DNA from: Candidatus Eremiobacter antarcticus
GTDB lineage: Bacteria > Vulcanimicrobiota > Vulcanimicrobiia > Eremiobacterales > Eremiobacteraceae
Direction: 5' to 3'
Assembly: GCA_003244105.1 (NCBI GenBank)
Contig: QHBK01000008.1
Location: forward strand, 92,932 to 156,931
Length of the DNA: 64,000 nt
A program made the position numbers and the translations under genes. Shown one piece after another: positions 10,321-20,121 of the stretch; position 1 is the first letter of the stretch, and every line of letters starts with the position of its first letter. The notes under the pieces are model-generated. The model worked only from the letters and a program-made list of their open reading frames with translations. It was not told the origin of the DNA and did no database searches.

Positions 10321-11723
10321 GTGCCGTTGAGAACCGACGCAGCGCCGGCCGTCATGTCCGACATCGCTTGGGGGACCGTTTTGTCGGCGGCCAGCGCTGC
10401 CTCCCAGTTGGGCGTCACCGCGACTTCGAGCACACGCGCCTCGCGCGAGCTGGCAACATCCAGCGGCGGATGAATGCGCGGCGCCGACTGTTGGAGGTAG
10501 CGCTGGAAGAAGCGCATGTTCGGGCTCTCGAGATCGAGCTGACCTCCAAAACGTCTGACGCCTGAACGTCTTGAGGGCAGCAGCGAGAGATGAGCCGCGA
10601 ATTGCATACCGTCCGTATTCGACAAGAAATGCGCGAGCCGCACTGCCGCTTCCACGCGCCGCGGGTTCGCGACGTTCTTCTGACGGAAGACCATGTAGCC
10701 GCCGCCTCCCGCGTGAGCTCTTTGCGCTGTCGCAGGATGATGCGGAAACGGCAGCAGCGCCAGCGGAAACGCGCGGTAGCCGGGATGAGGCAGTCGCGCG
10801 CCCCCCGCTTGCGCCCGTGCGATGCGCTTCTGCTCGGTGAGCACGTACGGCCCTTGGCGCGCCGAGACCGCCGCCCTGCCCGTGAAGAAGAGATCCGTTT
10901 GGTTCTCGTCGCTGAAACCGGGCTCTTGAGGCGGCGAGATTCCATGGCGCCGAAAGGTGTCGATGAGGAATTGCAGCGCCTCAGCGACTCCCGTCCGGTT
11001 CCAACCAAAACTGCCGTCGGCGCGCAAGCCGCTGCTGTTGGCGTCGACCACACCATTGTTTAAGGCAAACCAGCTCCACATCTCCGGCGTCGGCCGCACG
11101 AAAAACACAAACGGATACACGCCGGGCGCCTTGAGGGCGCGGCAATCTGACAGAAAACGGTCCCACGGCCAGCCTTCCGATTGAATCGCGCGCCAGCTCA
11201 CTGAAGCGTCTTCAAACATATGCGCGTTTCCGGCCATGCAGTACAGCGTCTGGTATAAAGGAAAGCCCCACAGACGGCCGCTGAAACGCATGGCCTCTAA
11301 TGCGGTGTCATAGAAGTCGCGGCGGTCGAACGCTGTCAGTTGGTCGTCGATCGGCACCTGCAGCCCGGTCGCAAGCCAGCGCGGGTCGAGCGCTCCCCAC
11401 AGCACGTCGGGCGGCCGGCCGGATGCCATGGCGACCGTCAGCTTATCGTCTTCCTCGGCCCACGAGATGATCTCATACGCGGTCGTGAAGCCAGGTCGCC
11501 GGCGCTCGAATTCCGCGAGCTGCGCCTTCAGCATGCCCTCGTAGCCCTCGAAGTGGTTGAAGCTCCAGACGCGCAGCGGTCCCGAGGCGGCGCGTTGCGC
11601 ACAGCCGCATGGCAGAAGCAAAGAACCGGCAGCCAGGCAGGCACATCGCAAGAAGGCGCTTCGCCGCACGGTCCAACGGTTCACCGCGGACGGCGAGACG
11701 CGGCACCGCCGATGCTGCTCCAT
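10317..11723 (-). CDS. Extracellular sugar-binding protein of ABC importer
   Basis: 468-residue family 1 solute-binding protein. After an N-terminal export segment with twin-arginine-like residues (WTVRRSAFLRCACLAAGS), a Cys-containing LLLPCGC may be a lipobox, although it fits the consensus poorly. The mature part starts PLRVWSFNHFEGYEGMLKAQ, typical of sugar binders. It is the first gene of the importer operon. The substrate is unknown; proximity to the cell-wall recycling operon makes an amino sugar conceivable, but nothing in the sequence proves it. Confidence 0.9.
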   Translation of the reverse strand: MEQHRRCRVSPSAVNRWTVRRSAFLRCACLAAGSLLLPCGCAQRAASGPLRVWSFNHFEGYEGMLKAQLAEFERRRPGFTTAYEIISWAEEDDKLTVAMASGRPPDVLWGALDPRWLATGLQVPIDDQLTAFDRRDFYDTALEAMRFSGRLWGFPLYQTLYCMAGNAHMFEDASVSWRAIQSEGWPWDRFLSDCRALKAPGVYPFVFFVRPTPEMWSWFALNNGVVDANSSGLRADGSFGWNRTGVAEALQFLIDTFRRHGISPPQEPGFSDENQTDLFFTGRAAVSARQGPYVLTEQKRIARAQAGGARLPHPGYRAFPLALLPFPHHPATAQRAHAGGGGYMVFRQKNVANPRRVEAAVRLAHFLSNTDGMQFAAHLSLLPSRRSGVRRFGGQLDLESPNMRFFQRYLQQSAPRIHPPLDVASSREARVLEVAVTPNWEAALAADKTVPQAMSDMTAGAASVLNGT

Positions 11724-11816
11724 GAGGAGCGGTTCTGCGGCCGCGGGGAGATTGCTTAGCTCTTGAGGTATTGCGGTGGCGTTGGCAGTCGAGGCTCCAG
11801 GAGGGGTACTGCCAGG

Positions 11817-12260
11817 CTACTTGAGCACGATCGTCAGCGCGATCATGGCTCCATCGCGGACGACGCCGGATGCAGCTATTTTTCGACCCTTGTGAATATC
11901 CGCGATGCTTCCCACTTCGTGACGGTATTCGATCACCGTTGTGGGCGTGATCACGATATCCGAGCGCTTGTCGCCTGAGCTGATGGTGACGGAATTCGCG
12001 TCATAATGAACTGCCACGACAATGCCGGAAATGGAGAAGCGGTGAGCATCGTCAGCCGTCTGGGGGGAGTCTTGCGGATCCTGATGGTGCTTGGAAGCGC
12101 TCGAGGCGTGCGTCATGGCAGCGGCGACGTGCGGTTTGCCGGCTTCCGCAGCGGTCCCGAAGGCGGTCAGCAGGCAAAGCACAGCGAGAGTCGCCGCCGG
12201 CCCGCGGCCGTTTGCGACAAAGTTCAAGCATAGCCGTTTCGAGGTTGCGATCAGCTCCAT
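11817..12260 (-). CDS. Small secreted protein, DUF5666/OB-like
   Basis: 147 residues with an N-terminal hydrophobic export segment (TLAVLCLLTAFGTAAEA), then a His-rich linker (about residues 45-75) and a beta-rich domain of about 75 residues (from HRFSISGIVVAVHYDANSVT). The repeated pattern of a value, a basic formula and a 'VIEYR...IHKGRKIAASGVVRDG' tail resembles the secreted DUF5666-type OB fold. Function is unknown. It stands alone between the importer operon and mqnD. Confidence 0.6.
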   Translation of the reverse strand: MELIATSKRLCLNFVANGRGPAATLAVLCLLTAFGTAAEAGKPHVAAAMTHASSASKHHQDPQDSPQTADDAHRFSISGIVVAVHYDANSVTISSGDKRSDIVITPTTVIEYRHEVGSIADIHKGRKIAASGVVRDGAMIALTIVLK

Positions 12261-12327
12261 GTCACCACGATAACGCTTTCAGGGCCCGCTTCGTTGCGCC
12301 TCTCGTCTAGGAGGCAGCGGCTGGGGC

Positions 12328-13191
12328 CTAGCTCACGAACTCCACGCGGCCGACATCGGGGATGAAACCCTCCCTAGCGGCCCTGTCCAAGAAGAGCTGG
12401 ATGCTCTCGCGCCCGTCAGTCCCTAGGTCCACCGTCCTGTCGTTCACATACATGCCGACGAACGCATCGGCAGTCTCCGTCTTCATGCCCCGCGCATAGC
12501 GCAGCGCCCATTCCAAAGCTTCTTGGCGGTGCGCGAGCCCATATTCGATGCTCTCGCGCAGGTGGCGTGATGCGAGCTTCTTCACGTCTGGGCTCAGGGA
12601 GCGGCGGATGGCGTTCACTCCGAGCGGCAAGGGCAAGCCGGTGGACTCGTGCCACCACGTTCCCAGGTTGAGGATGGCCGACAGCCCCAGTTCCGCGTGG
12701 GTGAGCTGTCCTTCATGGATCAGCAGTCCGAAATCTGAGCGCCCGCTTGCGACTGCCTCCATGATGCGGTCAAAGGGCATCACCTCGGGCTCAAACTCGC
12801 CCACGCGCAAGCGCAGCGCGAGATAGGCGCTCGTCAACAAGCCGGGCACGGCGATCTTTTTGCCGCGCAATTCTTGCGGCCGCGCGGCGCTGCGCGCCAC
12901 CACCAGGGGGCCGTAGTCCGCACCTCCCATAGAAGCTCCATGCGTGAGAACGGCGTAGTTGCCGGCCACATAGGCATAGGCGTGAACCGAGATCGCCGTC
13001 GTGTCCAGTCTGCCTTCTTTTGCCCACTCATTCAGCGTTTGTATGTCTTTGAGGATGTGTTCGTAGGTATAACCGTCGGTATCGATGCGCCCGGCGGCCA
13101 GGGCGTAGAACATGAACGCGTCATCCGAATCAGGCGAATGACCCAACGTGAGCGTTCGGATATCGCGCAGACTCGATGGAGGGTGCGACAT
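12328..13191 (-). CDS. mqnD: 1,4-dihydroxy-6-naphthoate synthase (futalosine menaquinone pathway)
   Basis: 287-residue periplasmic-binding-protein-fold enzyme that converts cyclic dehypoxanthine futalosine to 1,4-dihydroxy-6-naphthoate. Diagnostic features are the opening LTLGHSPDSDDAFMFYAL, the Ser/Thr-rich VPGLLTSAYLALRL loop, the catalytic-type His in LIHEGQLTHAELGL, and GLPLPLGVNAIRR. MqnA is a paralogue, but the HSPDSDDAFMFY start favours MqnD. No other mqn gene is in the window. It is divergent from the Fe-S assembly gene at 13297. Confidence 0.9.
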   Translation of the reverse strand: MSHPPSSLRDIRTLTLGHSPDSDDAFMFYALAAGRIDTDGYTYEHILKDIQTLNEWAKEGRLDTTAISVHAYAYVAGNYAVLTHGASMGGADYGPLVVARSAARPQELRGKKIAVPGLLTSAYLALRLRVGEFEPEVMPFDRIMEAVASGRSDFGLLIHEGQLTHAELGLSAILNLGTWWHESTGLPLPLGVNAIRRSLSPDVKKLASRHLRESIEYGLAHRQEALEWALRYARGMKTETADAFVGMYVNDRTVDLGTDGRESIQLFLDRAAREGFIPDVGRVEFVS

Positions 13192-13296
13192 AGGACGGCT
13201 CGTGCCTCACAAGACAGTGCGGGGAAGCAGCGCTTCGTCATCGGCGCTCGCTCTCCGCGCACAGGACTTGAAACCGTGCGACCATAAGCACAAAGC

Positions 13297-13688
13297 ATGA
13301 ATCCAGACGATGTTTCCGTCAAAGGAACCGCCTCTCTCGATGGCGCTCAGACCAGCGCCGCGACACCTGGCGCGGCGGCGGAGCCTCTGACTGAGACGCG
13401 CATTCGAGACGAGCTGAAGAACGTCGTCGATCCCGAGATCGGCATCGACATGGTGAACCTCGGGCTGCTCTACGACGTCCAGGTCAACGACGGCAACGCC
13501 GTCCAGGTCACCATGACGCTCACAACTCCGGGTTGCCCCGTCGCAGGCATGTTCATGAACAGCGTGCATGCTGCCGTGATGTCGATCCCGGGAGTGAGCG
13601 ACTGCAAAGTGGACTTGACCTTCTCGCCGCCGTGGGATCCGCGCACCATGGCGAGCGAGGAAGCCAAGATGATGTTAGGCATCTATTA

Positions 13689-13692
<4 letters not shown>
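13297..13692 (+). CDS. MIP18/SufT (DUF59) family iron-sulfur assembly protein
   Basis: 131 residues. A disordered N-terminal 30 residues precede the DUF59 domain (TRIRDELKNVVDPEIGIDMV...), with the conserved Cys in LTTPGCPVAGM (about residue 77) and the terminal block SPPWDPRTMASEEAKMMLG. Proteins of this family help deliver Fe-S clusters. The TGA stop at 13690-13692 overlaps the presumed CTG start of the ABC-exporter ATPase, so the two are probably translationally coupled. The biological link between them is not obvious. Confidence 0.9.
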
Positions 13693-14439
<747 letters not shown>

Positions 14440-14447
<8 letters not shown>

Positions 14448-15204
14448 CTACACGGGCTTGGGCACGCTCATCCGCCGGGAGCTGAAGCGCACGCTGATGG
14501 TGATCAACCAAGTGGTGTGGCCTCCCATCATCACCACGCTGCTCTTCCTCTTCATCTTTGGGTTGTCGCTCGGGTCGCGCATCAAGACCTTGGGCGGCGT
14601 GCCGTACGTGGAGTTTTTGCTGCCCGGACTTGTGATGCTGAACGTCATCTCGTCCAGCTACGACGAATCCGCCTCGTCGTTGTTCCAGCAGCGCTTCATG
14701 AACTCGATTCAAGAGCTGCTCATCGCGCCGCTGTCTTACGTGGAGATCATCGTCGGGTTTTTGACCGGCAGCGTGCTGCGCGGCATCGTGATCGGCAATC
14801 TGGTGATGCTGCTGGGATTACTGCTGGTGCGAGCGCATCCGCACAACCTGCTCATCTATTTCTACTTCATGTGCGTCACCGCGCTGTTGTTCTCGGCGGT
14901 CGGCATGATCGCGGGGCTGCTCGGCAAGACCTGGGATAATCTCGCCATTTTCACGACGTTTCTCATCACGCCGCTCACGTATATCGGCGGCGTGTTCTCC
15001 AGCATCACGCTGTTGCCGCCGTTCTTCAAGCACTTGTCGCTGTTCAACCCGATGCTCTACATGATCGACGGCTTCCGCTCTTCCTACACGGGCGTCGTTG
15101 AGGTGAACCTGTGGGCCGACGCCGCGGTCGTGACTGGCCTCAGCCTAAGCGCGCTTGCCATCGCGTTCAACCTGATGCGCCGGGGCGTCAATCTGCGCGT
15201 GTAG
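14440..15204 (+). CDS. ABC-2 type exporter permease
   Basis: 254-residue ABC-2 membrane subunit with six hydrophobic segments and the typical LLPGLVMLNVISSSYDESASS loop between helices 2 and 3. The GTG at 14440 is chosen because it overlaps the TAA of the ATPase gene by 8 bases; a TTG at 14425 is also in frame. Substrate is unknown (drug, lipid or polysaccharide exporters share this fold). The 3' end overlaps the convergent thioesterase by 17 bases. Confidence 0.9.
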
Positions 15205-15646
15205 CTTCGGCGTCGGCCATTGAAAGCCCGCGGCCCTCGAAGGCCTCGATCTGATGACGACGTTGCTCCGATAGCCTCATGGTCTTGTCTGCGGCATAGT
15301 CGTACATGACGCCGACGATGCTGAGGTCCGCGACCAGCTTACCGCCCTGTGCCTGGCGGATCTCGTGCTGCATCACAAAGCTGGAGCGGTGCAATTCCGT
15401 GACGCCGCACGCGACCAGCAGTTCGTCTCCCAATGACGCAGGGAAGCGGTAGCGCGCCGTCAGTTCCGCCAGCACGAAATCGTACTGTTCCACGCGCGAG
15501 ATGCCCGTGACGTGCATCCAGTACTCGTTTCGGGCTGCCTCGCAGTAGCTGAGATAGACCGCGTGGTTGACGTGGCGCATGCCGTCGAGGTCCCGAAAGA
15601 TGACTTTGATGGGCCGGACGAACTTGAACGCGTGCTCCTCGCTCAC
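15188..15646 (-). CDS. Acyl-CoA thioesterase, hot-dog fold (4HBT/YbgC-like)
   Basis: 152-residue hot-dog protein. The active-site segment FRDLDGMRHVNHAVYLSY carries the Asp and His-Asn pair typical of YbgC/4-hydroxybenzoyl-CoA thioesterases, followed by an E-A-A-R-N-E-Y-W helix. It hydrolyses acyl-CoA thioesters in the cytoplasm; the exact acyl group is not predictable. The start is GTG at 15646. It is divergent from the lipid kinase gene. Confidence 0.88.
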   Translation of the reverse strand: MSEEHAFKFVRPIKVIFRDLDGMRHVNHAVYLSYCEAARNEYWMHVTGISRVEQYDFVLAELTARYRFPASLGDELLVACGVTELHRSSFVMQHEIRQAQGGKLVADLSIVGVMYDYAADKTMRLSEQRRHQIEAFEGRGLSMADAEATRAD

Positions 15647-15687
15647 GACGTAAGCATTAGCGGCGCTTGCCCGCCCATCATTTCAGT

Positions 15688-16614
15688 ATGTTCAAGAACG
15701 CGCCGATGGGTATGCTGGTACAGATGCTTACAAGTCTAAGGCGCCGGGCGCTTTTCTTCGTCAACCGCAACGCGCGGCGCGGCGCCGAAAAGATCGGCGA
15801 GGCGCAAGGGCTTTTGGAAGCGGCCGGCTTTGAGCTGGTCGAGATCCCCTCGTACCGTCCGGCCGACATGACGGCCATCATATGCGACAAGGCATCCACC
15901 GTTGATTGCGTCATCATGGGCGGCGGCGACGGCACTCTCAACAGCGCTCTCGAGGGCTTGGTGAAAACCAAACTTCCCCTCGGGATCCTGCCGCTGGGCA
16001 CCGCCAACGATCTGGCCAAAACGCTCGCCATCTCGACCTCCCTTTCGGAAGCCTGCGAACACATCGTACGCGGCCATCTGCGTCGCATTGACATCGGTCG
16101 GGTGAATGAGAAGTACTTCTTCAACGAGGCGGGCTGCGGCTTGAGCGCCAAGCTCGCGCGGGCGCTCAGCAAGGAGCAGAAGGGAACCTTTGGAGTGCTT
16201 GCAGTCGGGATGTCCGGCTTGCAGATCTTAAGCGATATGCGGCCGTTCCGCGCGGAGATACGCTGCAACGGCGACGTCCTGAAAGTGCGTACGGCGCACC
16301 TTATGATCGGCAACGGAAAGAACTTCGGCGGCTGGCTGAAAAGCCACGATGCCGCGATCGACGACCACAAGCTCGACCTTTACAGCCTGGAGATACGGCA
16401 CGCCTGGGAGGTAGTGAAGATCATCCCCGGCATGCTGCAAGGACGCTACGTGAACTCGCCCGGCGTGCGCCTGATCCAGGCTCAAGAATTCGAGGTGCGC
16501 ACGAGCCGTCCGCTTCGCATCGACACCGACGGCGAGTTGACGACCATGACGCCGGCGGTCTTCCGCGTCCTGCCGCAAGCGATCGCCATCTTCGCTCACA
16601 CGCCGCCGGAGTAG
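15688..16614 (+). CDS. Diacylglycerol/lipid kinase family protein (YegS/DgkB-like)
   Basis: 308-residue DAGK-catalytic-domain kinase with the nucleotide motif GGGDGTLNSAL near residue 78, PLGTANDLAKT after it, and the C-terminal GELTTMTPAVFRV block that completes the active site. It phosphorylates a membrane lipid such as diacylglycerol at the inner membrane face. The start is uncertain: TTG 15667 and ATGs at 15688, 15706, 15712 and 15724 are all in frame before the conserved RRALFFVNRNARRG. The HAD phosphatase gene follows after 7 bases. Confidence 0.9.
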   Translation: MFKNAPMGMLVQMLTSLRRRALFFVNRNARRGAEKIGEAQGLLEAAGFELVEIPSYRPADMTAIICDKASTVDCVIMGGGDGTLNSALEGLVKTKLPLGILPLGTANDLAKTLAISTSLSEACEHIVRGHLRRIDIGRVNEKYFFNEAGCGLSAKLARALSKEQKGTFGVLAVGMSGLQILSDMRPFRAEIRCNGDVLKVRTAHLMIGNGKNFGGWLKSHDAAIDDHKLDLYSLEIRHAWEVVKIIPGMLQGRYVNSPGVRLIQAQEFEVRTSRPLRIDTDGELTTMTPAVFRVLPQAIAIFAHTPPE

Positions 16615-16621
16615 CGCGCGG

Positions 16622-17122
16622 ATGCTGATGCCCGACAGCTATGCTCCCCATATCTCCGATATCTCGCTCGACGAGTTGCACGCGCAGGGCTTCCGCGGGC
16701 TCATCATCGATCTCGACAACACGCTCGTCGGCTACCGTCAAGAAAAGCCGACGCCGGAGGTCAGCGGCTGGATCGATCAGGCGTTGCAGCGCGGACTGCG
16801 CGTCGTCATCGTTTCCAATAACGTGCGGGCGTGGGTCGAAGAGGTTGCCACTCACCTCAAGGTTTCGTTCGTCCACAAAGCGGCCAAACCGTTGCCCGTC
16901 GGTTTCGGTAAGGCTCTCGAGCTTTTGCAGACGGGCCGCAAACACACGATCGTCATCGGCGATCAGTTTTTCACGGACGTGCTGGGCGCGAAGCTGCGCG
17001 GCCTGAAAGTGATTCTGACGGATCCCATCGTGCAGCGCGAACATGTGGCTATGAGATTTGTGCGCCGCATCGAACACGTGATATTGCGCAAGCGCAAGGG
17101 CAAGCGGGTAGAAAAAGTTTAG
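16622..17122 (+). CDS. YqeG-family HAD-IIIA phosphatase
   Basis: 166 residues with the HAD motif I LIIDLDNTL (nucleophile Asp30, general acid Asp32), motif II VIVSNN and motif IV VIGDQFFTDVLGAK. This matches the YqeG subgroup, whose archetype is linked to phosphatidylglycerolphosphate dephosphorylation in cyanobacteria and plants. Its position directly after a lipid kinase fits a membrane-lipid role, but this is inference. The C-terminus is strongly basic. The stop overlaps the convergent HxlR gene by 4 bases. Confidence 0.9.
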   Translation: MLMPDSYAPHISDISLDELHAQGFRGLIIDLDNTLVGYRQEKPTPEVSGWIDQALQRGLRVVIVSNNVRAWVEEVATHLKVSFVHKAAKPLPVGFGKALELLQTGRKHTIVIGDQFFTDVLGAKLRGLKVILTDPIVQREHVAMRFVRRIEHVILRKRKGKRVEKV

Positions 17123-17532
17123 GCGGTCTGCTCCAGCGAGGCTTCTTCTGCTTCGGCTTCGCCGTCCGGCGTGGTTGAGTGCTTGAGCAGTGAGTCGGAA
17201 TTCGCGACGGCCCAGTGATGCAGTTGCTGCAGCACCGGCAGCAAGCTGCGACCCAGCGGCGTCAGCGTGTATTCGACGCGCGGCGGGACTTCGGCGTAGG
17301 CCTTACGGCTGACCAAACCGTCGTGCTCCAAGTCGCGCAACTGGCGGGTCAGGACTTTCGGTGTCACTCCCTGCATGGCACGCTGCAGCTCGCGAAAGCG
17401 CTTGGTCCCCTCGCCGAGGTTAGCGATGACGATCACCTTCCATTTGTCGGCGATCATCGCGACCGTGCGTTGGATCGGGCAGACGAGCTTGGTCGAATAG
17501 GCCATTGGCGCTTTGGTTCCTTTCGGCGGCAT
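17119..17532 (-). CDS. HxlR-family winged-helix transcriptional regulator
   Basis: 137-residue regulator. The family pattern is clear: a Cys-Pro near the N-terminus (KLVCPIQRTVAMIADKWK), a recognition helix in FRELQRAMQGVTPKVLTRQL and the wing YAEVPPRVEYTLTPLG. Members often respond to redox or electrophile stress through that Cys. The ATG at 17532 is preferred over an upstream in-frame start at 17580 because AAGGAAAG precedes it. It is divergent from the membrane/stress gene run that follows and could regulate it. Confidence 0.88.
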   Translation of the reverse strand: MPPKGTKAPMAYSTKLVCPIQRTVAMIADKWKVIVIANLGEGTKRFRELQRAMQGVTPKVLTRQLRDLEHDGLVSRKAYAEVPPRVEYTLTPLGRSLLPVLQQLHHWAVANSDSLLKHSTTPDGEAEAEEASLEQTA

Positions 17533-17650
17533 GCTTTCCTTTTGACCACACCAAGTGGCTGCGGCGCGCGGAACCGACAAGCTTTGGCGCTGTTTCCCAG
17601 CGGTGTCCTTTGGGCATATGAGTGTGCAACTTCAACGGAGGAGAAAAACA

Positions 17651-18193
17651 GTGGACGAGTATCAGCGGACAGACTCTGGCGGTCAATCGACGATCAGCAA
17701 CGCTATGGGTCAGGCCAAGGAGAGTGCCAAACAGGCTGCCGGTCAGGCCAAAGGTTTCGTACGCCGGCAATGGGACGCACGCAACAGCGACTGGGGGAAC
17801 AAAATCCAATCCGTCGCTGAGGACTTCCGCAGCGCGAGCGAGCACATGCGCGACCGCGGCAACGACGCCGGCGCGAATCTCATCGAAACAGTGGCGCAAC
17901 GGGCCGAGCGCCTGAGCCAATACGTCAAAGATGCAGATTCGGAACAGATCCTCGGTGATATCGAAAACTTCGGCCGCAGTCAACCGTGGGCCGTTGCGAC
18001 CGTCGGGCTTTTGTTGGGCTTCGCAGCCTCGCGGCTCATCAAGACGTCGAGCAGCCGGCGGTATACACAGCGCTACGAGAACGACCCGTCCTACGGCAGT
18101 GCTTACGGCGGCCGAGATGCCACCGATTACGCAGGCGGCTACTCACAGGTTTTGCCCGATGAAGGCCCGATGACGGCATACGGGAGCCCGTGA
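17651..18193 (+). CDS. DUF883-like membrane-anchored protein
   Basis: 180 residues: a glycine/glutamine-rich N-terminus, a long amphipathic helical region with alternating charges (about residues 15-110), one C-terminal membrane helix (WAVATVGLLLGFAASRLI), then a Tyr-rich cytoplasmic tail. This resembles the ElaB/YqjD (DUF883) proteins that tether ribosomes or mark stress at the inner membrane. The start is GTG 17651 with GGAGGA 8 bases before it. It is the first of four closely packed genes with the holin-like, DUF3618 and BrkB proteins. Confidence 0.7.
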   Translation: MDEYQRTDSGGQSTISNAMGQAKESAKQAAGQAKGFVRRQWDARNSDWGNKIQSVAEDFRSASEHMRDRGNDAGANLIETVAQRAERLSQYVKDADSEQILGDIENFGRSQPWAVATVGLLLGFAASRLIKTSSSRRYTQRYENDPSYGSAYGGRDATDYAGGYSQVLPDEGPMTAYGSP

Positions 18194-18194
18194 C

Positions 18195-18614
18195 GTGGAG
18201 ATGAGACGCGACGAGGACTTGCGGGATCTTCCCATTCCGGAGCTGCTCAAGCGTCTGTCTCAGGACACGACGCTGCTGCTCCGTCAGGAAATAGAACTCG
18301 CAAAAGCCGAGGTGACCGAAAAGGGCAAACAGGCCGGCGCGGGAGCCGGCATGTTCGGAGCGGCGGGCATCAGCGCCTTAGCCGCAGTCGGAGCGCTCAC
18401 CGCGTTTCTGATTCTCATTCTTAGCACGGTGATGGCACCGTGGCTTGCAGCTCTCATCGTGACGGTCGTGTACGGCACCTTCGCGGCAGTCTTGGCACAG
18501 AGCGGCAAGAAAAAATTGCGCGAAGCTGCGCCGTTAGCGCCGACGCAAACCATTCAAACGCTCAAGGAGGACGTTCAATGGGCAAAGACCCGGGCCGGAT
18601 CCGGCAACAAATAG
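18195..18614 (+). CDS. Phage-holin-superfamily III-like membrane protein (PF07332-type)
   Basis: 139 residues: an amphipathic N-terminus (PIPELLKRLSQDTTLLLRQEIELAKAEV) followed by two membrane helices separated by a short turn, then a charged tail. This is the layout of the 'holin superfamily III' proteins that occur on bacterial chromosomes. No phage gene lies near, so it is not evidence for a prophage. The start is GTG 18195, 1 base after the previous stop, with GGAG 8 bases before it. The end overlaps the DUF3618 gene by 37 bases. Confidence 0.8.
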   Translation: MEMRRDEDLRDLPIPELLKRLSQDTTLLLRQEIELAKAEVTEKGKQAGAGAGMFGAAGISALAAVGALTAFLILILSTVMAPWLAALIVTVVYGTFAAVLAQSGKKKLREAAPLAPTQTIQTLKEDVQWAKTRAGSGNK

Positions 18615-19240
18615 AAGACACGCGGGAACGCATGGGCGACACCGTCGACGCGCTGGGTTATCGCGCAGACGTCAAGTCACGCGTGAAAGATAAGATATCC
18701 GACACGGTCGGCAACATCAAGGGTACCATCTCCGACAAAGTTGGCGGAGTGAAGTCCGCTGTGGGCGGTCTTGGGGGACGTGTGAGCGATCGCATGCCGT
18801 CGGGAGATGACGTACGGCGGTCTGCCGGCCAAGTGGTCAGCGTCGCGCGGGAAAATCCCATTGGACTTGCGCTCGGCGCACTGGCGCTGGGCTTCGTCGC
18901 GGGGCTGCTGGTGCCGGCCACCCGCGTTGAGGACGAAAAGATCGGGCCGGTGGCCGACAACGTACGGCGTGCGGCTTCTGAGACGGGCCGCGAGGCGATG
19001 GAGCACGGAAAACAATTGCTCCAAGACGTGGCCAAGAGCGCAAGCGAATCAGGTCAGCGTCACGGTCAGGAACTCGCGTCGAGCGTGCGCGACCGCGCGC
19101 AAAGCGTTGCCGGTCAGGGCGGATCAGGCGACGATGACCTGAACGACGGTTCTCTTTCACAGCCGAGTTCGGGCCGGACGTCAGCGTCCGGGGGCACGGG
19201 TCAAACCGGCACGTCCACCACGTCCTCGTCGGGAGTGTAG
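18578..19240 (+). CDS. DUF3618 membrane-associated protein
   Basis: 220 residues starting MGKDPGRIRQQIEDTRERMG, the DUF3618 signature (D-x-x-R-x-x-I-E-x-T-R-x-x-M). One membrane helix (GLALGALALGFVAGLLVPAT) sits at about residue 95, followed by an amphipathic helical stretch and a low-complexity Gly/Ser/Thr tail of about 45 residues. AAGGAGG lies 7 bases before the ATG. The frame is open further upstream, but those residues do not resemble protein. Function is unknown; these proteins usually neighbour the holin-like and DUF883-like genes. Confidence 0.85.
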   Translation: MGKDPGRIRQQIEDTRERMGDTVDALGYRADVKSRVKDKISDTVGNIKGTISDKVGGVKSAVGGLGGRVSDRMPSGDDVRRSAGQVVSVARENPIGLALGALALGFVAGLLVPATRVEDEKIGPVADNVRRAASETGREAMEHGKQLLQDVAKSASESGQRHGQELASSVRDRAQSVAGQGGSGDDDLNDGSLSQPSSGRTSASGGTGQTGTSTTSSSGV

Positions 19241-19251
19241 CGCCGGCATCG

Positions 19252-20121
19252 ATGACCGCCGGCAATCTTCTTCAGCTGCTCAAAGACACGGTCCGCGATT
19301 GGCTGAAAGTGAAAGCGCCGCGCTTAGCCGCGGCGCTTGCCTATTACACAGCCTTTTCGCTTGCGCCGCTGCTCATCATTTTGATAGGCATTGCGGGGCT
19401 TGTGTTCGGCCGTGAGGCGGCTCAAGGGCAGATATTAGGGCCGTTGCAAGGCGTGTTGGGTCCGCAAGGCGGCCACACGTTGCAATCGTTGATAGCAGCT
19501 TCCAGCAAGCCTTCGTCCGGCATCCTGGCGACCATCATCGGGCTTGTCACGCTGGTGTTGGGTGCTTCCGGTGTTTTCGGGCAGCTGCAAGAAGCGCTCA
19601 ACACTATCTGGGAAGTCCCAGCCAAAGCCGCCGGTGGCATCTGGCACGCCATCCGGGAGCGCTTCCTCTCCTTCGGTATGGTCTTGGGTGTCGCGTTTTT
19701 ACTGCTCGTATCTCTGGTTATCAGCACCGGTCTGGCGGCGCTCGGAAAGTTCGTAGGCCACGCTTTTCCAAGCCTCGTGATCCTGACGACCATCCTGAGC
19801 TTCTTGATCAGCTGGGCGGTGATCAGCACGCTCTTCGCCGTTATCTTCAAGTACTTGCCGGATGCAGAGATCGCATGGAAAGACGTGTGGATCGGTGCCT
19901 TTGTCACGGGTCTGCTCTTCATGGTGGGCCAAATGCTCATCAGCCTCTACATTGGTCACAGCGCGATGGCCTCGACCTATGGGGCCGCTGCATCGCTCTT
20001 GATCATCTTGGTGTGGGTGTATTACTCCGCCCAGATCTTGTTGTTCGGCGCAGAGTTCACGCGCGTTTATGCCAAGCAGTATGGCTCGCACGCCCAAGCA
20101 GGCCGCACCCAAGCCGCCTGA
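19252..20121 (+). CDS. YihY/BrkB-family inner-membrane protein
   Basis: 289-residue polytopic membrane protein with the family opening RLAAALAYYTAFSLAPLLII, the central block WHAIRERFLSFGMVLGVAFL, and the C-terminal TYGAAASLLIILVWVYYSAQILLFGAEFT. The biochemical role of the family is unsettled. It is separated from the DUF3618 gene by 11 bases and probably belongs to the same transcript. Its end overlaps the acetyltransferase gene. Confidence 0.93.
   Translation: MTAGNLLQLLKDTVRDWLKVKAPRLAAALAYYTAFSLAPLLIILIGIAGLVFGREAAQGQILGPLQGVLGPQGGHTLQSLIAASSKPSSGILATIIGLVTLVLGASGVFGQLQEALNTIWEVPAKAAGGIWHAIRERFLSFGMVLGVAFLLLVSLVISTGLAALGKFVGHAFPSLVILTTILSFLISWAVISTLFAVIFKYLPDAEIAWKDVWIGAFVTGLLFMVGQMLISLYIGHSAMASTYGAAASLLIILVWVYYSAQILLFGAEFTRVYAKQYGSHAQAGRTQAA

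Noticed and set aside
18195..18614. Prophage suggested by a holin-like gene
   Set aside because: No phage structural, lysis or integrase genes are nearby; this family is chromosomal in many bacteria.
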